Shown here in pieces: positions 52,403 through 62,272 of a stretch of 64,000 bases of DNA. Source of the stretch: Microbulbifer variabilis ATCC 700307 (GTDB lineage: Bacteria > Pseudomonadota > Gammaproteobacteria > Pseudomonadales > Cellvibrionaceae). The notes beneath the pieces were generated by a model. The model worked only from the letters and a program-made list of their open reading frames with translations, was not told the DNA's origin and did not search any database. The position numbers were made by a program, and so were the translations under genes. The DNA is taken from positions 1 to 64,000 of the forward strand of contig NZ_AQYJ01000025.1 in NCBI RefSeq assembly GCF_000380565.1, given 5' to 3'. The number at the start of each line of letters is the position of its first letter. Within the stretch, counting starts at the first letter, position 1.

Positions 52403-54918
52403 TCTTGAATGAAGCGGCCACAGAACTCCACTCAACGACAACCATTAGTGCTACTAAACAGGCCTCGTTCCTGCGCCTTTCGGTTGGTGAGCTGGTCGCA
52501 TTTTCCTGTCGTAGCGGCGACCTGATTAATGACGCAGGTTCCGGCCCCTCCGCCCAAGAGGGCATTCGCACACACCAGAAACTGCAAAAGAAGCGCCCCA
52601 AAGGCAGTGAAGCTGAATATCCATTGCAAGTTCAAGTACGATGTGAAGGCTATGATGTGGTTCTTACTGGCAGGGTGGATATCTTTCACCCGCAGGCAGA
52701 TCTGCATACCCCTGTACAGATCGATGAGATCAAAACCACTTACTGCCCTCCTTCCAAATTACCAGAGGCTATTCGGCAGTTGCAGTGGGCTCAGCTAAAA
52801 GTCTACGGATTCTGTTACCTGTTCCAGCAAAGGCATGGGCAAGGAGGCACCGGTGAGGGCAGCGATCGTGTGGCACTGCAAATGCTCTGGTACAACCTTA
52901 AAGAGAAGAAGCCTTACCCGGAATTGCAGGAGTTCAACTGGGAAGCACTGGAGAGTTTCACCCTCGCTGCGCTTGCAGATTATATCCAATGGCACAAGAG
53001 CTGGCAGGAACATCGTCAACAGGTGGCTACCAGTGCCCAAGACCTGGCATTCCCCTTTCCCAAGTATCGGCCAGGCCAACGTCAGCTAGCCGTAGCCACC
53101 TATCGTTGTTTGAGAGATGGTGGCGAGTTGGTCGCAGAGGCGCCCACGGGAATCGGTAAAACCATCAGTACCCTATTCCCTGCCATCAAGGCCCTGGGAG
53201 AAAAGCAGCTAGACCAGCTGGTTTACCTTACTGCAAAAAACTCAGGGCGGCAGGTGGTCAGGGAAACCGTAGAGAGCCTACATAAGCGTGGCCTAGAGTT
53301 ATCCCTGCTGGAAATACAGGCCAGGGATAAAACCTGTGCCTGTAGTCTTGGTATGTGTAGCCGCGACCAGGAGGATGTTTGCCCACGCACAATAGGTTTT
53401 TTTGACCGATTGCCGGCTGCGCGCAAGAAACTTCTAGGCTTACCTCTTCTCTCTCCGCAACTGCTGGCAAAAGTCGCAGAAGAAATGCAGCTGTGCCCTT
53501 TCGAGCTGTCCCTGCAAATGCTGCCTTGGGCAGACCTGATAGTATGCGATTTCAACTATGTATTTGATCCCCTAGTGCGACTGACGGCTCTACAGGAGCA
53601 GAACCAGCGCCGTGCGCTACTTGTGGATGAAGCCCACAATCTCAGTGACCGCGCCTGTGATATGTACAGTGTGACCCTGAGCCGCAAGGAAACCCGCCGT
53701 GCCGCGGCAAGCTGTAAAGGAAGTCACCCCAAGCTGCAGCGCAGCATCCAGGCACTGGTGAGGGCGATTGACCGGTGGGTTAAACAGCTTAAAGATCCTG
53801 AAGCCACCAACAAAAGCCACGCTCAATTAAACAAATCAGGCTCCGAAGTGTGGGTGACTTCTCTCACATCGCCAGAAAACCAGCCGGTGACCGTTTCCAG
53901 GGCAGCCCATAAAGTGCTCTTAACAGTCAGTGAGCTATGGGAGAGCTCTCAATCGCCGCCAGAGGAAATTAGCGAATGGCTAAAGTCCATTTACCGCTAT
54001 GTATGTATTGAGCAAGACTTATCTGGACAACATCAAGCTCTCACTCGGGTATTTGACGCGGGCACGCCCTGGCAGGAGCAGCAGTTCAAGCTGCTTTGTT
54101 TGAATGCCGCTGGGTATATCCAGCAAACTATTCGCCAGTTTCATGGAGTTATCTTATTTTCTGCCACCTTGCGCCCGGCAAATTATATCTTTCAGCAACT
54201 GGGGGTGAACAGCTCGGCTCCATACATGAAGCTACCCTCTCCCTTTCTTCCATCACAGCAAGGCGTCTTCCTCTGTCCATATGTTGATACCCGCTATAAA
54301 TCACGTAATCAGGCTACAGAAAACTTGGTAGAGATCATCGCTCGTACTTACCAGGGCCATCCAGGTAACTATCTGGTGTTTTTCCCCTCGTACCGATTCC
54401 TCCAACAAGTGGCAGTCGCATTTAAGCAAAGCTTTCCTGAAGTGGATTTATTGCAGCAGGAACCTGGGGCCAGTGAAAGCCAGCGCGCAGCATTCCTGGC
54501 AGCCTTCACTGAAGGTTCCCGTACTTTGGGCTTTGCAATTATGGGGGGAGTTTTTGGAGAAGGCGTAGACTATGTGGGTAATAAACTGATCGGTACCATC
54601 ATTGTGGGTACCGGCCTGCCACAAGTTAATGAAGAGCAGGAGTTGATCCGCAAGGGTTTTGATGATGGAACCCCAACCACGGTGGGTACTGGTTTTGATA
54701 TTGCCTACCGCTATCCAGGGTTAACCAGGGTTTTGCAAACAGCAGGGCGAGTAATTCGCTCAGAATCGGATCGTGGAGTGATTGTCCTGGCTGATTATCG
54801 CTTCACTGACAGGTTTTATCAGTCACTTTATCCGGAACACTGGAATCTCGAAATATGCAGTAACGGTACAGCACTTTCGAAAAGTCTGGAGGCTTTTTGG
54901 AATAGCTGGCTGAAATAG
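52393..54918 (+). CDS. Fe-S Rad3/DinG-type DNA helicase with N-terminal PD-(D/E)XK-like domain
   Basis: An 841-residue protein. The first 170 residues look like a Cas4/RecB-type nuclease fold: GRVDIFHPQ near 93, IDEIKTT near 112 and QLKVYGFCY near 133. A superfamily 2 helicase follows: Walker A APTGIGKT near 249, four cysteines (CACSLGMC, CPRT, CPFE) near 312-365 expected to hold a 4Fe-4S cluster as in XPD and DinG, DEAH in LLVDEAHN near 410, and motif VI-like GRVIRSESDRG near the C terminus. It starts with GTG at 52393, overlapping the nuclease gene. The added nuclease-like domain is an extra compared with plain DinG. Confidence 0.92.
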   Translation: MAIVLNEAATELHSTTTISATKQASFLRLSVGELVAFSCRSGDLINDAGSGPSAQEGIRTHQKLQKKRPKGSEAEYPLQVQVRCEGYDVVLTGRVDIFHPQADLHTPVQIDEIKTTYCPPSKLPEAIRQLQWAQLKVYGFCYLFQQRHGQGGTGEGSDRVALQMLWYNLKEKKPYPELQEFNWEALESFTLAALADYIQWHKSWQEHRQQVATSAQDLAFPFPKYRPGQRQLAVATYRCLRDGGELVAEAPTGIGKTISTLFPAIKALGEKQLDQLVYLTAKNSGRQVVRETVESLHKRGLELSLLEIQARDKTCACSLGMCSRDQEDVCPRTIGFFDRLPAARKKLLGLPLLSPQLLAKVAEEMQLCPFELSLQMLPWADLIVCDFNYVFDPLVRLTALQEQNQRRALLVDEAHNLSDRACDMYSVTLSRKETRRAAASCKGSHPKLQRSIQALVRAIDRWVKQLKDPEATNKSHAQLNKSGSEVWVTSLTSPENQPVTVSRAAHKVLLTVSELWESSQSPPEEISEWLKSIYRYVCIEQDLSGQHQALTRVFDAGTPWQEQQFKLLCLNAAGYIQQTIRQFHGVILFSATLRPANYIFQQLGVNSSAPYMKLPSPFLPSQQGVFLCPYVDTRYKSRNQATENLVEIIARTYQGHPGNYLVFFPSYRFLQQVAVAFKQSFPEVDLLQQEPGASESQRAAFLAAFTEGSRTLGFAIMGGVFGEGVDYVGNKLIGTIIVGTGLPQVNEEQELIRKGFDDGTPTTVGTGFDIAYRYPGLTRVLQTAGRVIRSESDRGVIVLADYRFTDRFYQSLYPEHWNLEICSNGTALSKSLEAFWNSWLK

Positions 54919-54935
54919 GCAGTTTCACGAAAAAA

Positions 54936-54961
54936 CTGGGGCAAGTAAAACCTTGCCCCAG
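54936..54961 (-). terminator. Strong intrinsic terminator of the lipoprotein gene
   Basis: CTGGGGCAAG and CTTGCCCCAG make a perfect 10-bp stem, followed on the minus strand by TTTTTT. It lies 11 bp after the stop of the minus-strand lipoprotein gene, and on the other side it separates that gene from the helicase gene. Confidence 0.85.
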
Positions 54962-54971
54962 CCGATCAGGA

Positions 54972-56939
54972 CTAGTTCACACTTTTTGAGTGGTAAACAA
55001 TCGCTTGCCAGACGTTCTGCTGCCCGCCGATGTAGTTCTCAAAGGTGGGGTTCTTGATATAGTTCCAGGCAACTTTACCGTTACCCAGATACATTGGCTC
55101 ATCCAGTCCGCCCCACCCGTAATCGGTGAGTTTTACCGGCCCCTCGAGCACATTCAAATCCGCATCAATCTCCATCACATAGTAGGCTTTAGGTACCAGC
55201 ATACGCATGGCCTCGCCTTTCTTGTTATAGCTACGATTATATGGAAGGTTATCGGAAATACACTGGAATTGTGCATAGCCAAACAGGTAGCGTCCATTCT
55301 TCAGGTCGACCAGTTGCGGGTCGCTAATCTGGCAATCTGAGTCTTCAGCCAGCCATTTGATGCCAACCCCCTCAATATTGCCTTCCCAATCAACCTTGGC
55401 GATACCCACGCGAGTTAAGGAAGATTTATCCAGGGCGCCGCCAGAATAGAGTCCTTGCCTTGGTATCAGTGAATAGTCACCCTCATCATATTCGATTTCC
55501 TCGAGATACGAGAAGAAGCAATTCTTATTGGCCTTATCAGCACATTGATCATCAAAGGGACCATCTCCACTGGTATCAATACCGAGTGTATCCTGTAAGA
55601 ACCTATCCATATCCTCATCTTCGATGTACTTCGGTGAAACGATAACAGATAAATTAGTATTAGCATCAACTGGGACTACTGTGTGCCCTCCCCCGTTGGA
55701 AATCATTGCACTTGTTGTAGGAACCACGTGATTGTAGGTTCCTTCAAGGACAGAGGAGCCATCATCTTCCATTTTGATGGCAATTGCATTCAAGCCAGGA
55801 GAGGGATGATATTTATTCCCATCACTGGTACAGAGCGCACCAAACATTTCGTTGCCAGGGTTATAGAAAGCCCGGATATTCAGTACATGACCATGTCCAC
55901 ATAGCCAATACCACCCCCTACGCTCATCCCCCGTCATGGTCATTGACCAGTCATCCCGGTCGATCACTGTAAGTCCCGCAGAATAGTGAGAACCGCTAAC
56001 CAGTACTCGAGCAGTCACGGAAAATGCATAACTGGTTCGTCCCTTACTGTCATCCTCAACATATAATAGTTCTTGGGTGCCAAGATGAGTGCCACCATGC
56101 ATTTTATTAACGACGTAAGCATCAGGTACTTCGGACAAAGGCTTGTTATCCCACTCCATCAGCCAAATCTGATCGTTATACTTTTTCTCATTATCGGTAC
56201 CTGCAACAGCGTCAAGATTGTCCTCAATCTTCATCCAGCCAATACCGTGCTCTTCAATTAGATCTTTCTTAACATCGTATCGCTCACTAGCCTTATATTC
56301 TGTGTTACACAAAACAGCAACCCTGGAGCAGTCTGCGCTAGCTGTTATACCGTGAGACTCATAACACTGTTTCAGAATCGTGGTATTGCCAGTTTGATCA
56401 AAACTTGAAGTTTCAGGGTTGTATTGGAGTTCATAGACGGAGCCATAGGTTGGATTTGAGGCACTTTGTCCTTCAGATAAGGTCGTGGATACAAACATCC
56501 TAGGCTTATCTGTATCAGTCGCGCAGGTCGCAGTGTAGCTACGAATAGGGATATCGATATTTTCTTCATCTTGCTCACTATCTGTTCGGCCAATATAGTG
56601 TGCAAGCTGGTAAACTTCCTGGGCGTTTACCATTGCATCAGGCAGGGTGATATCTGTAGCAGTTATTGTGGCAAACCCCAGATCGGAAGTAGAAACATCT
56701 CCGACCGTTACGGTTGAGGGATCATTATCTGGAAGCGGAGTGTTACTCCCAGTATCGCCGGACCCACTACCATCTCCCTGGTCTCCGCTACCCTGATCAC
56801 CACCATTGTTGCTGCCACCATCCCCTACGGCTGGTGTCTCAGGTTCGGAGTCTGAAGAGCCCCCACCCCCTCCACCGCAAGCTGCCAACGCCGCGGTTAA
56901 TGCCAGTACCAATAATTTCTTGCTAAATAACTTGTCCAT
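54972..56939 (-). CDS. Large lipoprotein of unknown function
   Basis: A 655-residue protein with a lipoprotein signal (LALTAALAAC, lipobox cysteine at residue 21). A glycine-, serine- and aspartate-rich linker follows to about 68. The mature part has many aromatic and acidic residues (NNGGGHT..., WEGNIEGVGIKWLAEDSDCQ) but no family is recognised. Repeated short strands such as YGSVYELQYNPE and LFGYAQFQC suggest a beta-propeller-like fold. It is probably outer-membrane anchored. The ATG at 56939 follows AGGCG, and it has its own terminator. Confidence 0.75.
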   Translation of the reverse strand: MDKLFSKKLLVLALTAALAACGGGGGGSSDSEPETPAVGDGGSNNGGDQGSGDQGDGSGSGDTGSNTPLPDNDPSTVTVGDVSTSDLGFATITATDITLPDAMVNAQEVYQLAHYIGRTDSEQDEENIDIPIRSYTATCATDTDKPRMFVSTTLSEGQSASNPTYGSVYELQYNPETSSFDQTGNTTILKQCYESHGITASADCSRVAVLCNTEYKASERYDVKKDLIEEHGIGWMKIEDNLDAVAGTDNEKKYNDQIWLMEWDNKPLSEVPDAYVVNKMHGGTHLGTQELLYVEDDSKGRTSYAFSVTARVLVSGSHYSAGLTVIDRDDWSMTMTGDERRGWYWLCGHGHVLNIRAFYNPGNEMFGALCTSDGNKYHPSPGLNAIAIKMEDDGSSVLEGTYNHVVPTTSAMISNGGGHTVVPVDANTNLSVIVSPKYIEDEDMDRFLQDTLGIDTSGDGPFDDQCADKANKNCFFSYLEEIEYDEGDYSLIPRQGLYSGGALDKSSLTRVGIAKVDWEGNIEGVGIKWLAEDSDCQISDPQLVDLKNGRYLFGYAQFQCISDNLPYNRSYNKKGEAMRMLVPKAYYVMEIDADLNVLEGPVKLTDYGWGGLDEPMYLGNGKVAWNYIKNPTFENYIGGQQNVWQAIVYHSKSVN

Positions 56940-57325
56940 AAACGCCTGAAGTTCGTGTTTTTTTGATTTTGAAGTTAGGTGGAGATTAAGAGATTAGTTC
57001 CAGTAAGTCGCGAAATGAAAATACGAAAAGAATTTTATTTTTTCGTGAATAATTTTCTGTGTCGCATTTAAAAAAATGAAGAAACTAAAGCCTGCCTATA
57101 TCGGTGCTTTTCTGACGATATTTGTCACCTATATACAAATTGGGTGAAAAATACACTCCGCTAACAAAAAGACTCATGAAAGCAGCTGATCATACTCGCG
57201 TAGCTACTTTCCAAAGTTGACTTAAAGGGATTCCAATTTTGATTCTTACCGAGTAACCGGTAAGCTTAATGGTCAGACAATAAGCATTTAGTGATGGATC
57301 TAATAAGCACTTAGTAATGAAGGGA
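56940..57325. other. Gene-free stretch between lipoprotein and RND genes
   Basis: About 390 bp, AT-rich. It contains a direct repeat at 57279-57321 and a short CTTACC/GGTAAG hairpin at 57245-57264. The promoter of the lipoprotein gene must lie on the left. Confidence 0.45.
57279..57321. repeat. Imperfect 20-bp tandem direct repeat
   Basis: Two copies of AATAAGCAYTTAGTRATGRA start at 57279 and 57302, 23 bp apart, with three mismatches, just after the RND pump stop codon on its 3' side. The meaning is not known. Confidence 0.5.
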
Positions 57326-60300
57326 TCACAATTGCCTCACTTCCTGAAGTAAACTTTGCTCAGTAAGTGAAGCGCTATCACTCCTAGATGTATTTTTGTA
57401 CTGCCCAAAAGAAAGTAACAAAGGGATTAAGATTAGGGTAATCGGTGTAGCAAATAGCTCCCCGAATACCAGGGATATAGCCGCTGGCTTTAAATATTGG
57501 GCTTGCTCGCTGGTTTCGGCTAATAAGGGTAGCAACCCACAGATAGTAGTCACCGTAGTTAAGAAAATTGCCCTTACGCGACTTTTCCCAGCTTGAAGTA
57601 GCGCTGTTTTTACTGGTACGCCCTGCGCGTAGAGCTGATTAAATCGGCTCATTAAAACCAGGGAATCGTTAATCACTACCCCAGTCATTGCCATCATTCC
57701 AAACAAGGATAATAAGCTTACTGGGAAGCCCAACAGGCCGTGTCCAATAATTGCCCCTGCAAAGCCCATTGGAATCACCGACATAATAATCAAAGGTTGC
57801 CAATAGGATTTTAGTGGTATCGCCAACAAAACGTAGATAAGTAAAAGCGTCAGCAACATGGACTTTTTAAATCCAGCCTGTACTTCTACTATTTCGGCGA
57901 ATTCACCAACGGCTTTAATTTGGACACCCGGATAAAGGCGCTCCAGTTCTGGCACCAGCTCTTCTTTTAACCGCTCCCAGTTGTTTTCCGGTGAACTGAC
58001 AGAGCGATTCTGACGCCAATAGATACTGACCACTTCATCGCGATTACGTCGATAAATAACCTCGGGTTCACGCTCGTACTTAAGCTGGGCAATTTCGCCT
58101 AAGCTTACATAGCTGTTGTTATCCAGGTTAATAGGTGTAGCTTTTAACTGCTCAAGTGTTTTGGTTTCTGTTTGAGGAAAGCGAGCCAACACTAGAGTTT
58201 CTTCACCTTTATCCAACAGGCGATGTATCTCAATCTGGCCGAATGCTCCCCCTATCAGCACTGCCAGATGACTTTGATCAATTCCCAGGCTGGCTCCCCG
58301 CTCATTGACCGTAATTTTCAGCTGTCTTTTGGCAAGTTGGCTATCATCGTATACATCGTTCACACCGGGTAACTCTGCGAGTAGAGCCTTGAGGCGGCCA
58401 GCCACTTGTTTCGCCTGATCTCGATTGCTGGCAGACACCGCAATGGCAGTATCCCCCGCCGGCTCTTCCGTAAGGCTAAACTTCACTGCATAGCTTCCCT
58501 CCAGGATACCTGTTTGCAGCCGCAGCTCCTCTAAAAAGCGGTTGCTCTCTACTCTGGCCAGGGCATCATGTGTTAATTCCGCTGTCAACTCTATGGTCTT
58601 GGTGCCTTCCTTTGACACGATATATTTGCTAACAGGTGACTCCGGCAACCCATACTCCTGTTGCAACCTATTTGCGGTGCGCTTGATGGCCTGTTCAAGT
58701 TGATCGGTATTACGTTCCGTTAAAGTATTTGCAGCTCCATGCTGCATAGTGACTTTAACCGTGGCATAGCGTCCGGGAATTTCAGGGAAGAATACTGAGG
58801 CGATATGCCCCTTGAACATAGCGCCATAGGCCAGCAGCAGAAAGGTGGCAAATAGACTAATGCTTATTTTCCGGTTTGCCAGGCTCAATGACAAAAGCGG
58901 AATATATATCTTATCCGAAAATCGATTTAATAAACGGTTACATTTCTCTCTGGCAATCTCAATCCATCGTTTTATTGCGCCACTAGTTTGAGTATGTGTA
59001 TTTGGATAGCTTAAATGCGCAGGTAATATAAATTTGCTCTCAATTAATGAAAATATCAGTGCAAATATCACTACAGCAGAGAATCCTGACAGCACCTTTG
59101 CCAACTCATTTTCAATCCATAGCATCGGTGAGAAGGCCGCGATTGTAGTCAATACGCCAAAAACTGTGGGCACGGCTACGGCTTCAACCCCCTTCCAGGC
59201 AGCTTCTTTGGTGTCAGTTGTATTTTGTCTCGCCTGGTGAATACTTTCACCGACCACAACGGCATCATCTACCAATATCCCCAGTACCAAAATCATACCG
59301 AATAAAGTGATATCGTTGATGCTGTAATCCAGGGAAGGAAAACCCATCAATGTAATCGCACCAGCCAGGGATATGGGAATACCTAAGGCAACCCAAAAGG
59401 CCAGCCGCGTATCTAAAAAAAGCACCAATAGCAATAAGACGATTAATAATCCCTGCAAGGCGTTGGAACTTAGCAAGTCTAATTGCTCGGAAATATAGGG
59501 AGACATATCCGCCATTACATCCAACTGCATGTTCCTGGGTAATGTCGATTCCAATGATTCTAATACTGATTTTGTGGCTTCATGGATATGAAACAGGTTG
59601 TCTTTTTGGCTGGTGGATACCATCAGTGCGACTGCAGGTTGCCCTTGATATCGAACAATACTGTCGGTTTGCTCATAATCTCGCTTAACAGTAGCGATAT
59701 CACTGAGTCTCACTCGTGCCGTCGATGTAGTGATAATGGGGATATTCCTCAGTTCCGCCAAGTTGTCAGCCAGGGAACTGCCCTGCAGCACAATATTTCC
59801 ATTGGCCGTTCTTAATTCACCACTGCGATATTCCACTGACCACTGGCGAATACGTTCCGTTAGGTTCTCAAGAGACAAACCGTAGCGTTGAAGTTTCCTG
59901 AGGTCTGGCTCTATAGCCAATAGTTGCTTTCTTTTCCCCAGATTTGTCACTTTGGAAATAGCAGGATGTTTCTTAAGCACTCGCTCTACTCGTGAGGATA
60001 CCTGCTGAAGCGAATCATTATTGTCACCACCGTAGACCATGACAAACGCCGCAAGATTCGTATATTCACTGCGATAAATACGCGGCCGCTCCGCCAATGC
60101 GGGAAAGCCTTCGATACTTTCAACTTGATTGCGAATATCTTCAATCAAACGATCCAGCTTCACATTAGTATTTTTTTTCACTACCAATGAAGCGTAACCT
60201 TTGCTTGATTGGCTGGTTATGCGCTTTATTCCTGCAACACCACTAATAGCTTCCTCAATACGCTGTGTAATGCTCTCATCGACCTGGCGGGCAGTGCCGC

Positions 60301-60460
60301 CGGGGTAGACAACGGAGATTTCGACTTCCGTAGGTGGAATTTGCGGAAAACTTTCCACCCTTAGATTTTGAAAGGTCAGCAAGCCTGCAACCAGAATGAA
60401 AGCCATGAGAAGGTTAGCGGCAACTGGGTTATCCAGGAACCAGCGTGAGAGTGTTTTCAT
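57326..60460 (-). CDS. RND-family efflux transporter permease
   Basis: A 1044-residue inner-membrane pump with the two-fold RND layout. It has VAANLLMAFILVAGLLTFQN at the start, periplasmic porter loops (SVVYPGGTARQVDESI), the TM4 proton-relay aspartates in LGILVDDAVVVGES, and the second half with GVVINDSLVLMSRFNQL. It is of the HAE-1/AcrB-like class and, with the membrane fusion protein gene 9 bp upstream, forms the core of an export system. An outer membrane channel is not encoded here and would have to be supplied elsewhere. It is controlled by the divergent TetR regulator. Confidence 0.93.
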   Translation of the reverse strand: MKTLSRWFLDNPVAANLLMAFILVAGLLTFQNLRVESFPQIPPTEVEISVVYPGGTARQVDESITQRIEEAISGVAGIKRITSQSSKGYASLVVKKNTNVKLDRLIEDIRNQVESIEGFPALAERPRIYRSEYTNLAAFVMVYGGDNNDSLQQVSSRVERVLKKHPAISKVTNLGKRKQLLAIEPDLRKLQRYGLSLENLTERIRQWSVEYRSGELRTANGNIVLQGSSLADNLAELRNIPIITTSTARVRLSDIATVKRDYEQTDSIVRYQGQPAVALMVSTSQKDNLFHIHEATKSVLESLESTLPRNMQLDVMADMSPYISEQLDLLSSNALQGLLIVLLLLVLFLDTRLAFWVALGIPISLAGAITLMGFPSLDYSINDITLFGMILVLGILVDDAVVVGESIHQARQNTTDTKEAAWKGVEAVAVPTVFGVLTTIAAFSPMLWIENELAKVLSGFSAVVIFALIFSLIESKFILPAHLSYPNTHTQTSGAIKRWIEIAREKCNRLLNRFSDKIYIPLLSLSLANRKISISLFATFLLLAYGAMFKGHIASVFFPEIPGRYATVKVTMQHGAANTLTERNTDQLEQAIKRTANRLQQEYGLPESPVSKYIVSKEGTKTIELTAELTHDALARVESNRFLEELRLQTGILEGSYAVKFSLTEEPAGDTAIAVSASNRDQAKQVAGRLKALLAELPGVNDVYDDSQLAKRQLKITVNERGASLGIDQSHLAVLIGGAFGQIEIHRLLDKGEETLVLARFPQTETKTLEQLKATPINLDNNSYVSLGEIAQLKYEREPEVIYRRNRDEVVSIYWRQNRSVSSPENNWERLKEELVPELERLYPGVQIKAVGEFAEIVEVQAGFKKSMLLTLLLIYVLLAIPLKSYWQPLIIMSVIPMGFAGAIIGHGLLGFPVSLLSLFGMMAMTGVVINDSLVLMSRFNQLYAQGVPVKTALLQAGKSRVRAIFLTTVTTICGLLPLLAETSEQAQYLKPAAISLVFGELFATPITLILIPLLLSFGQYKNTSRSDSASLTEQSLLQEVRQL

Positions 60461-60469
60461 ATCCAGGCC

Positions 60470-61591
60470 TTAGTGGATAGTCATTGCAACCGCTTGACCT
60501 TCTACAAAGTTGGTCAAAGGAAAGCGAATAAGCTGACGATTCTGGTGGGGTCGATTCTTGTAACGAAATAGAACCGAATCCGGCCGCATATCCAGTAGCT
60601 CTATCTCTTCCAAAAGGAGTGATCGTTCAGAAACGCTCCATACTTTCCCATCTTCTGTAAGAACCGATGCTGGTGCACTGACAACATAGCTCTGCGTGTT
60701 GCCTCCAAACACTACATCAACCTGCTGATCGGCGAGCAAGGGAATTTCGCGCTGAAAGGGGTTAGCCACTTGCAACATAAGGCTGCGCTGGCGGGTGTCC
60801 GCATCCATGATTGGGCTTAGGTAACGGACCGAGGCCTGCCATTGCTGTCCGTCAGGCGCCTCTATAGTGATTTTGCAGGGATCTTGCTGAAGACCGTTTA
60901 AGCGCTGCCAAGTCTGCTCGGAAAGCTCAACTTGGATATCCAGGTACTCACTGGCTGCTACTCGAAAGAGTACATCCCCCTCATTTATCCATTGGCCAGG
61001 ATGGATTAAATCGGCAATAACCACCGAGTCAAAAGGCGCTTTAATTTGTGTATCAGCCAACCTCTGCTGTGAGGATGCGAGAGCTCCCTTCGCCGCTTCT
61101 CGATTTGCCTCTGCGGCTTTGACATGCGGCTCCAGTCGGCCAAATGATGACTTCGCTTTATCCCCTCGTTTTGCCACGTATTGACGCGTGAGTATCTCGG
61201 CCAAGTTGAGTTCAGCCTCTGACACTCTGGCTTGAGCAGCACTGAGCTCAGCCTGGTAAAAAGTATCCTGTAGCGACGCCAGTATTTCTCCTTTCCTAAT
61301 GAGATTGCCCGGCATTGCGTGGTTAGCAATATGGGTGACACGCCCGCTGACTGACGCGATAACTTCAGTCGCCCAGCGGGGTTGTGTTATGCCTGTTGTT
61401 TTGACTTCAAGCTGAGCATCCGCCGGTACTGCCTCCACGACAGTAACAGTAAGGCCAAACTCTTTGGGCTTCTCCACCATGGCTGCTGGCTGTTGCTCAA
61501 CCATAAGCCACAGCCCCACCAAGACCAGCAAGCTGGTGGCAGCAATACCTGCAGCCCGCCGCTTTAACCAGATTCCCGCAATTTTCATCAT
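60470..61591 (-). CDS. RND efflux membrane fusion protein
   Basis: A 373-residue periplasmic adaptor: an N-terminal membrane anchor (LLVLVGLWLM), a barrel-sandwich part (ITQPRWATEVIASVSGRVTH, NLIRKGEILASLQDTFYQAE), an alpha-hairpin (LSAAQARVSEAELNLAEILT) and a beta-barrel (IQVELSEQTWQRLNG). It links the RND pump to an outer membrane channel. Two ATG codons at 61591 and 61588 are in frame. It is 9 bp upstream of the pump gene and 95 bp from the TetR gene in the other direction. Confidence 0.92.
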   Translation of the reverse strand: MMKIAGIWLKRRAAGIAATSLLVLVGLWLMVEQQPAAMVEKPKEFGLTVTVVEAVPADAQLEVKTTGITQPRWATEVIASVSGRVTHIANHAMPGNLIRKGEILASLQDTFYQAELSAAQARVSEAELNLAEILTRQYVAKRGDKAKSSFGRLEPHVKAAEANREAAKGALASSQQRLADTQIKAPFDSVVIADLIHPGQWINEGDVLFRVAASEYLDIQVELSEQTWQRLNGLQQDPCKITIEAPDGQQWQASVRYLSPIMDADTRQRSLMLQVANPFQREIPLLADQQVDVVFGGNTQSYVVSAPASVLTEDGKVWSVSERSLLLEEIELLDMRPDSVLFRYKNRPHQNRQLIRFPLTNFVEGQAVAMTIH

Positions 61592-61601
61592 GCCTAGACA
61601 A

Positions 61602-61667
61602 CTTACAAGTTATGGAACACACTTGCACCATAACTTGTAAGGCATTATGATACAAGTATGTTCCATA
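61602..61667. promoter_or_regulatory. Nested inverted repeats, probable TetR operator
   Basis: CTTACAAGTTATGG (61602-61615) and CCATAACTTGTAAG (61628-61641) form a perfect 14-bp dyad with a 12-bp centre. A second dyad, TATGGAACACACTTG (61611-61625) against CAAGTATGTTCCATA (61653-61667), interlocks with one mismatch. They lie in the 95-bp gap between the divergent pump and TetR genes, so they are the likely binding site for the local regulator. Confidence 0.75.
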
Positions 61668-61686
61668 AAGTTCGGGTAATAACTCC

Positions 61687-62253
61687 ATGACTGATCACCT
61701 AGATGCGCGTATTCAGAAGTCACAAACTGCGATCATGAAGGCAGGTATGGAACTCCTGAGCAAAAATAGGGAGGCATCCTTTAGCGATATTGCCCGGGCG
61801 GCCGGAGTTGGGCGCACTACCCTTTACCGTCTTTATGATACGAGAGAAAAGCTGATTAAGGCGGTTGCGATTCACTGCCTGGAGGCATTTGATAAAACGA
61901 CCGAACACTTGGAAAGCGAGGCTGAATCGGCTCTGCAAGCCTTCCACCTGATGTTCAAGGCGATTTTTCCGCTGTCGGCCGAAATGGAGTTTTTAATGAA
62001 GTTGGGAGACTTTAATGAAGATGACCCAGAGCTCACCGCTATCTATGAGAAACAAGAGAGTGAAATCGCTACACTGGTGGAATACGCAAAATCTGAAGGC
62101 AGCCTGTCCAAGAAACTTCCTACTTCCTGGGTGGTAAACCTGGTAGAGGGCCTGCTTTATACATCCTGGCTAACAAAAAATGCAGAATCCATAGATCACG
62201 ATACGCTGGCCGATTTAGCGTTTCACACATTTTGCAATGGCGTTGCTCGTTAA
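61687..62253 (+). CDS. TetR-family transcriptional repressor
   Basis: A 188-residue regulator. Its N-terminal helix-turn-helix reads FSDIARAAGVGRTTLYRLYD (residues 36-55), after AIMKAGMELLSKNREA. The C-terminal helical part is ligand-binding and unspecific in sequence (FHLMFKAIFPLSAEMEFLMK). It is divergent from the RND operon and followed after 19 bp by a membrane protein gene, so it probably represses both. The ATG at 61687 is preceded by an AACTCC site with weak complementarity. Confidence 0.92.
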   Translation: MTDHLDARIQKSQTAIMKAGMELLSKNREASFSDIARAAGVGRTTLYRLYDTREKLIKAVAIHCLEAFDKTTEHLESEAESALQAFHLMFKAIFPLSAEMEFLMKLGDFNEDDPELTAIYEKQESEIATLVEYAKSEGSLSKKLPTSWVVNLVEGLLYTSWLTKNAESIDHDTLADLAFHTFCNGVAR

Positions 62254-62272
62254 CCATTGAGAGTGTTGTTAA

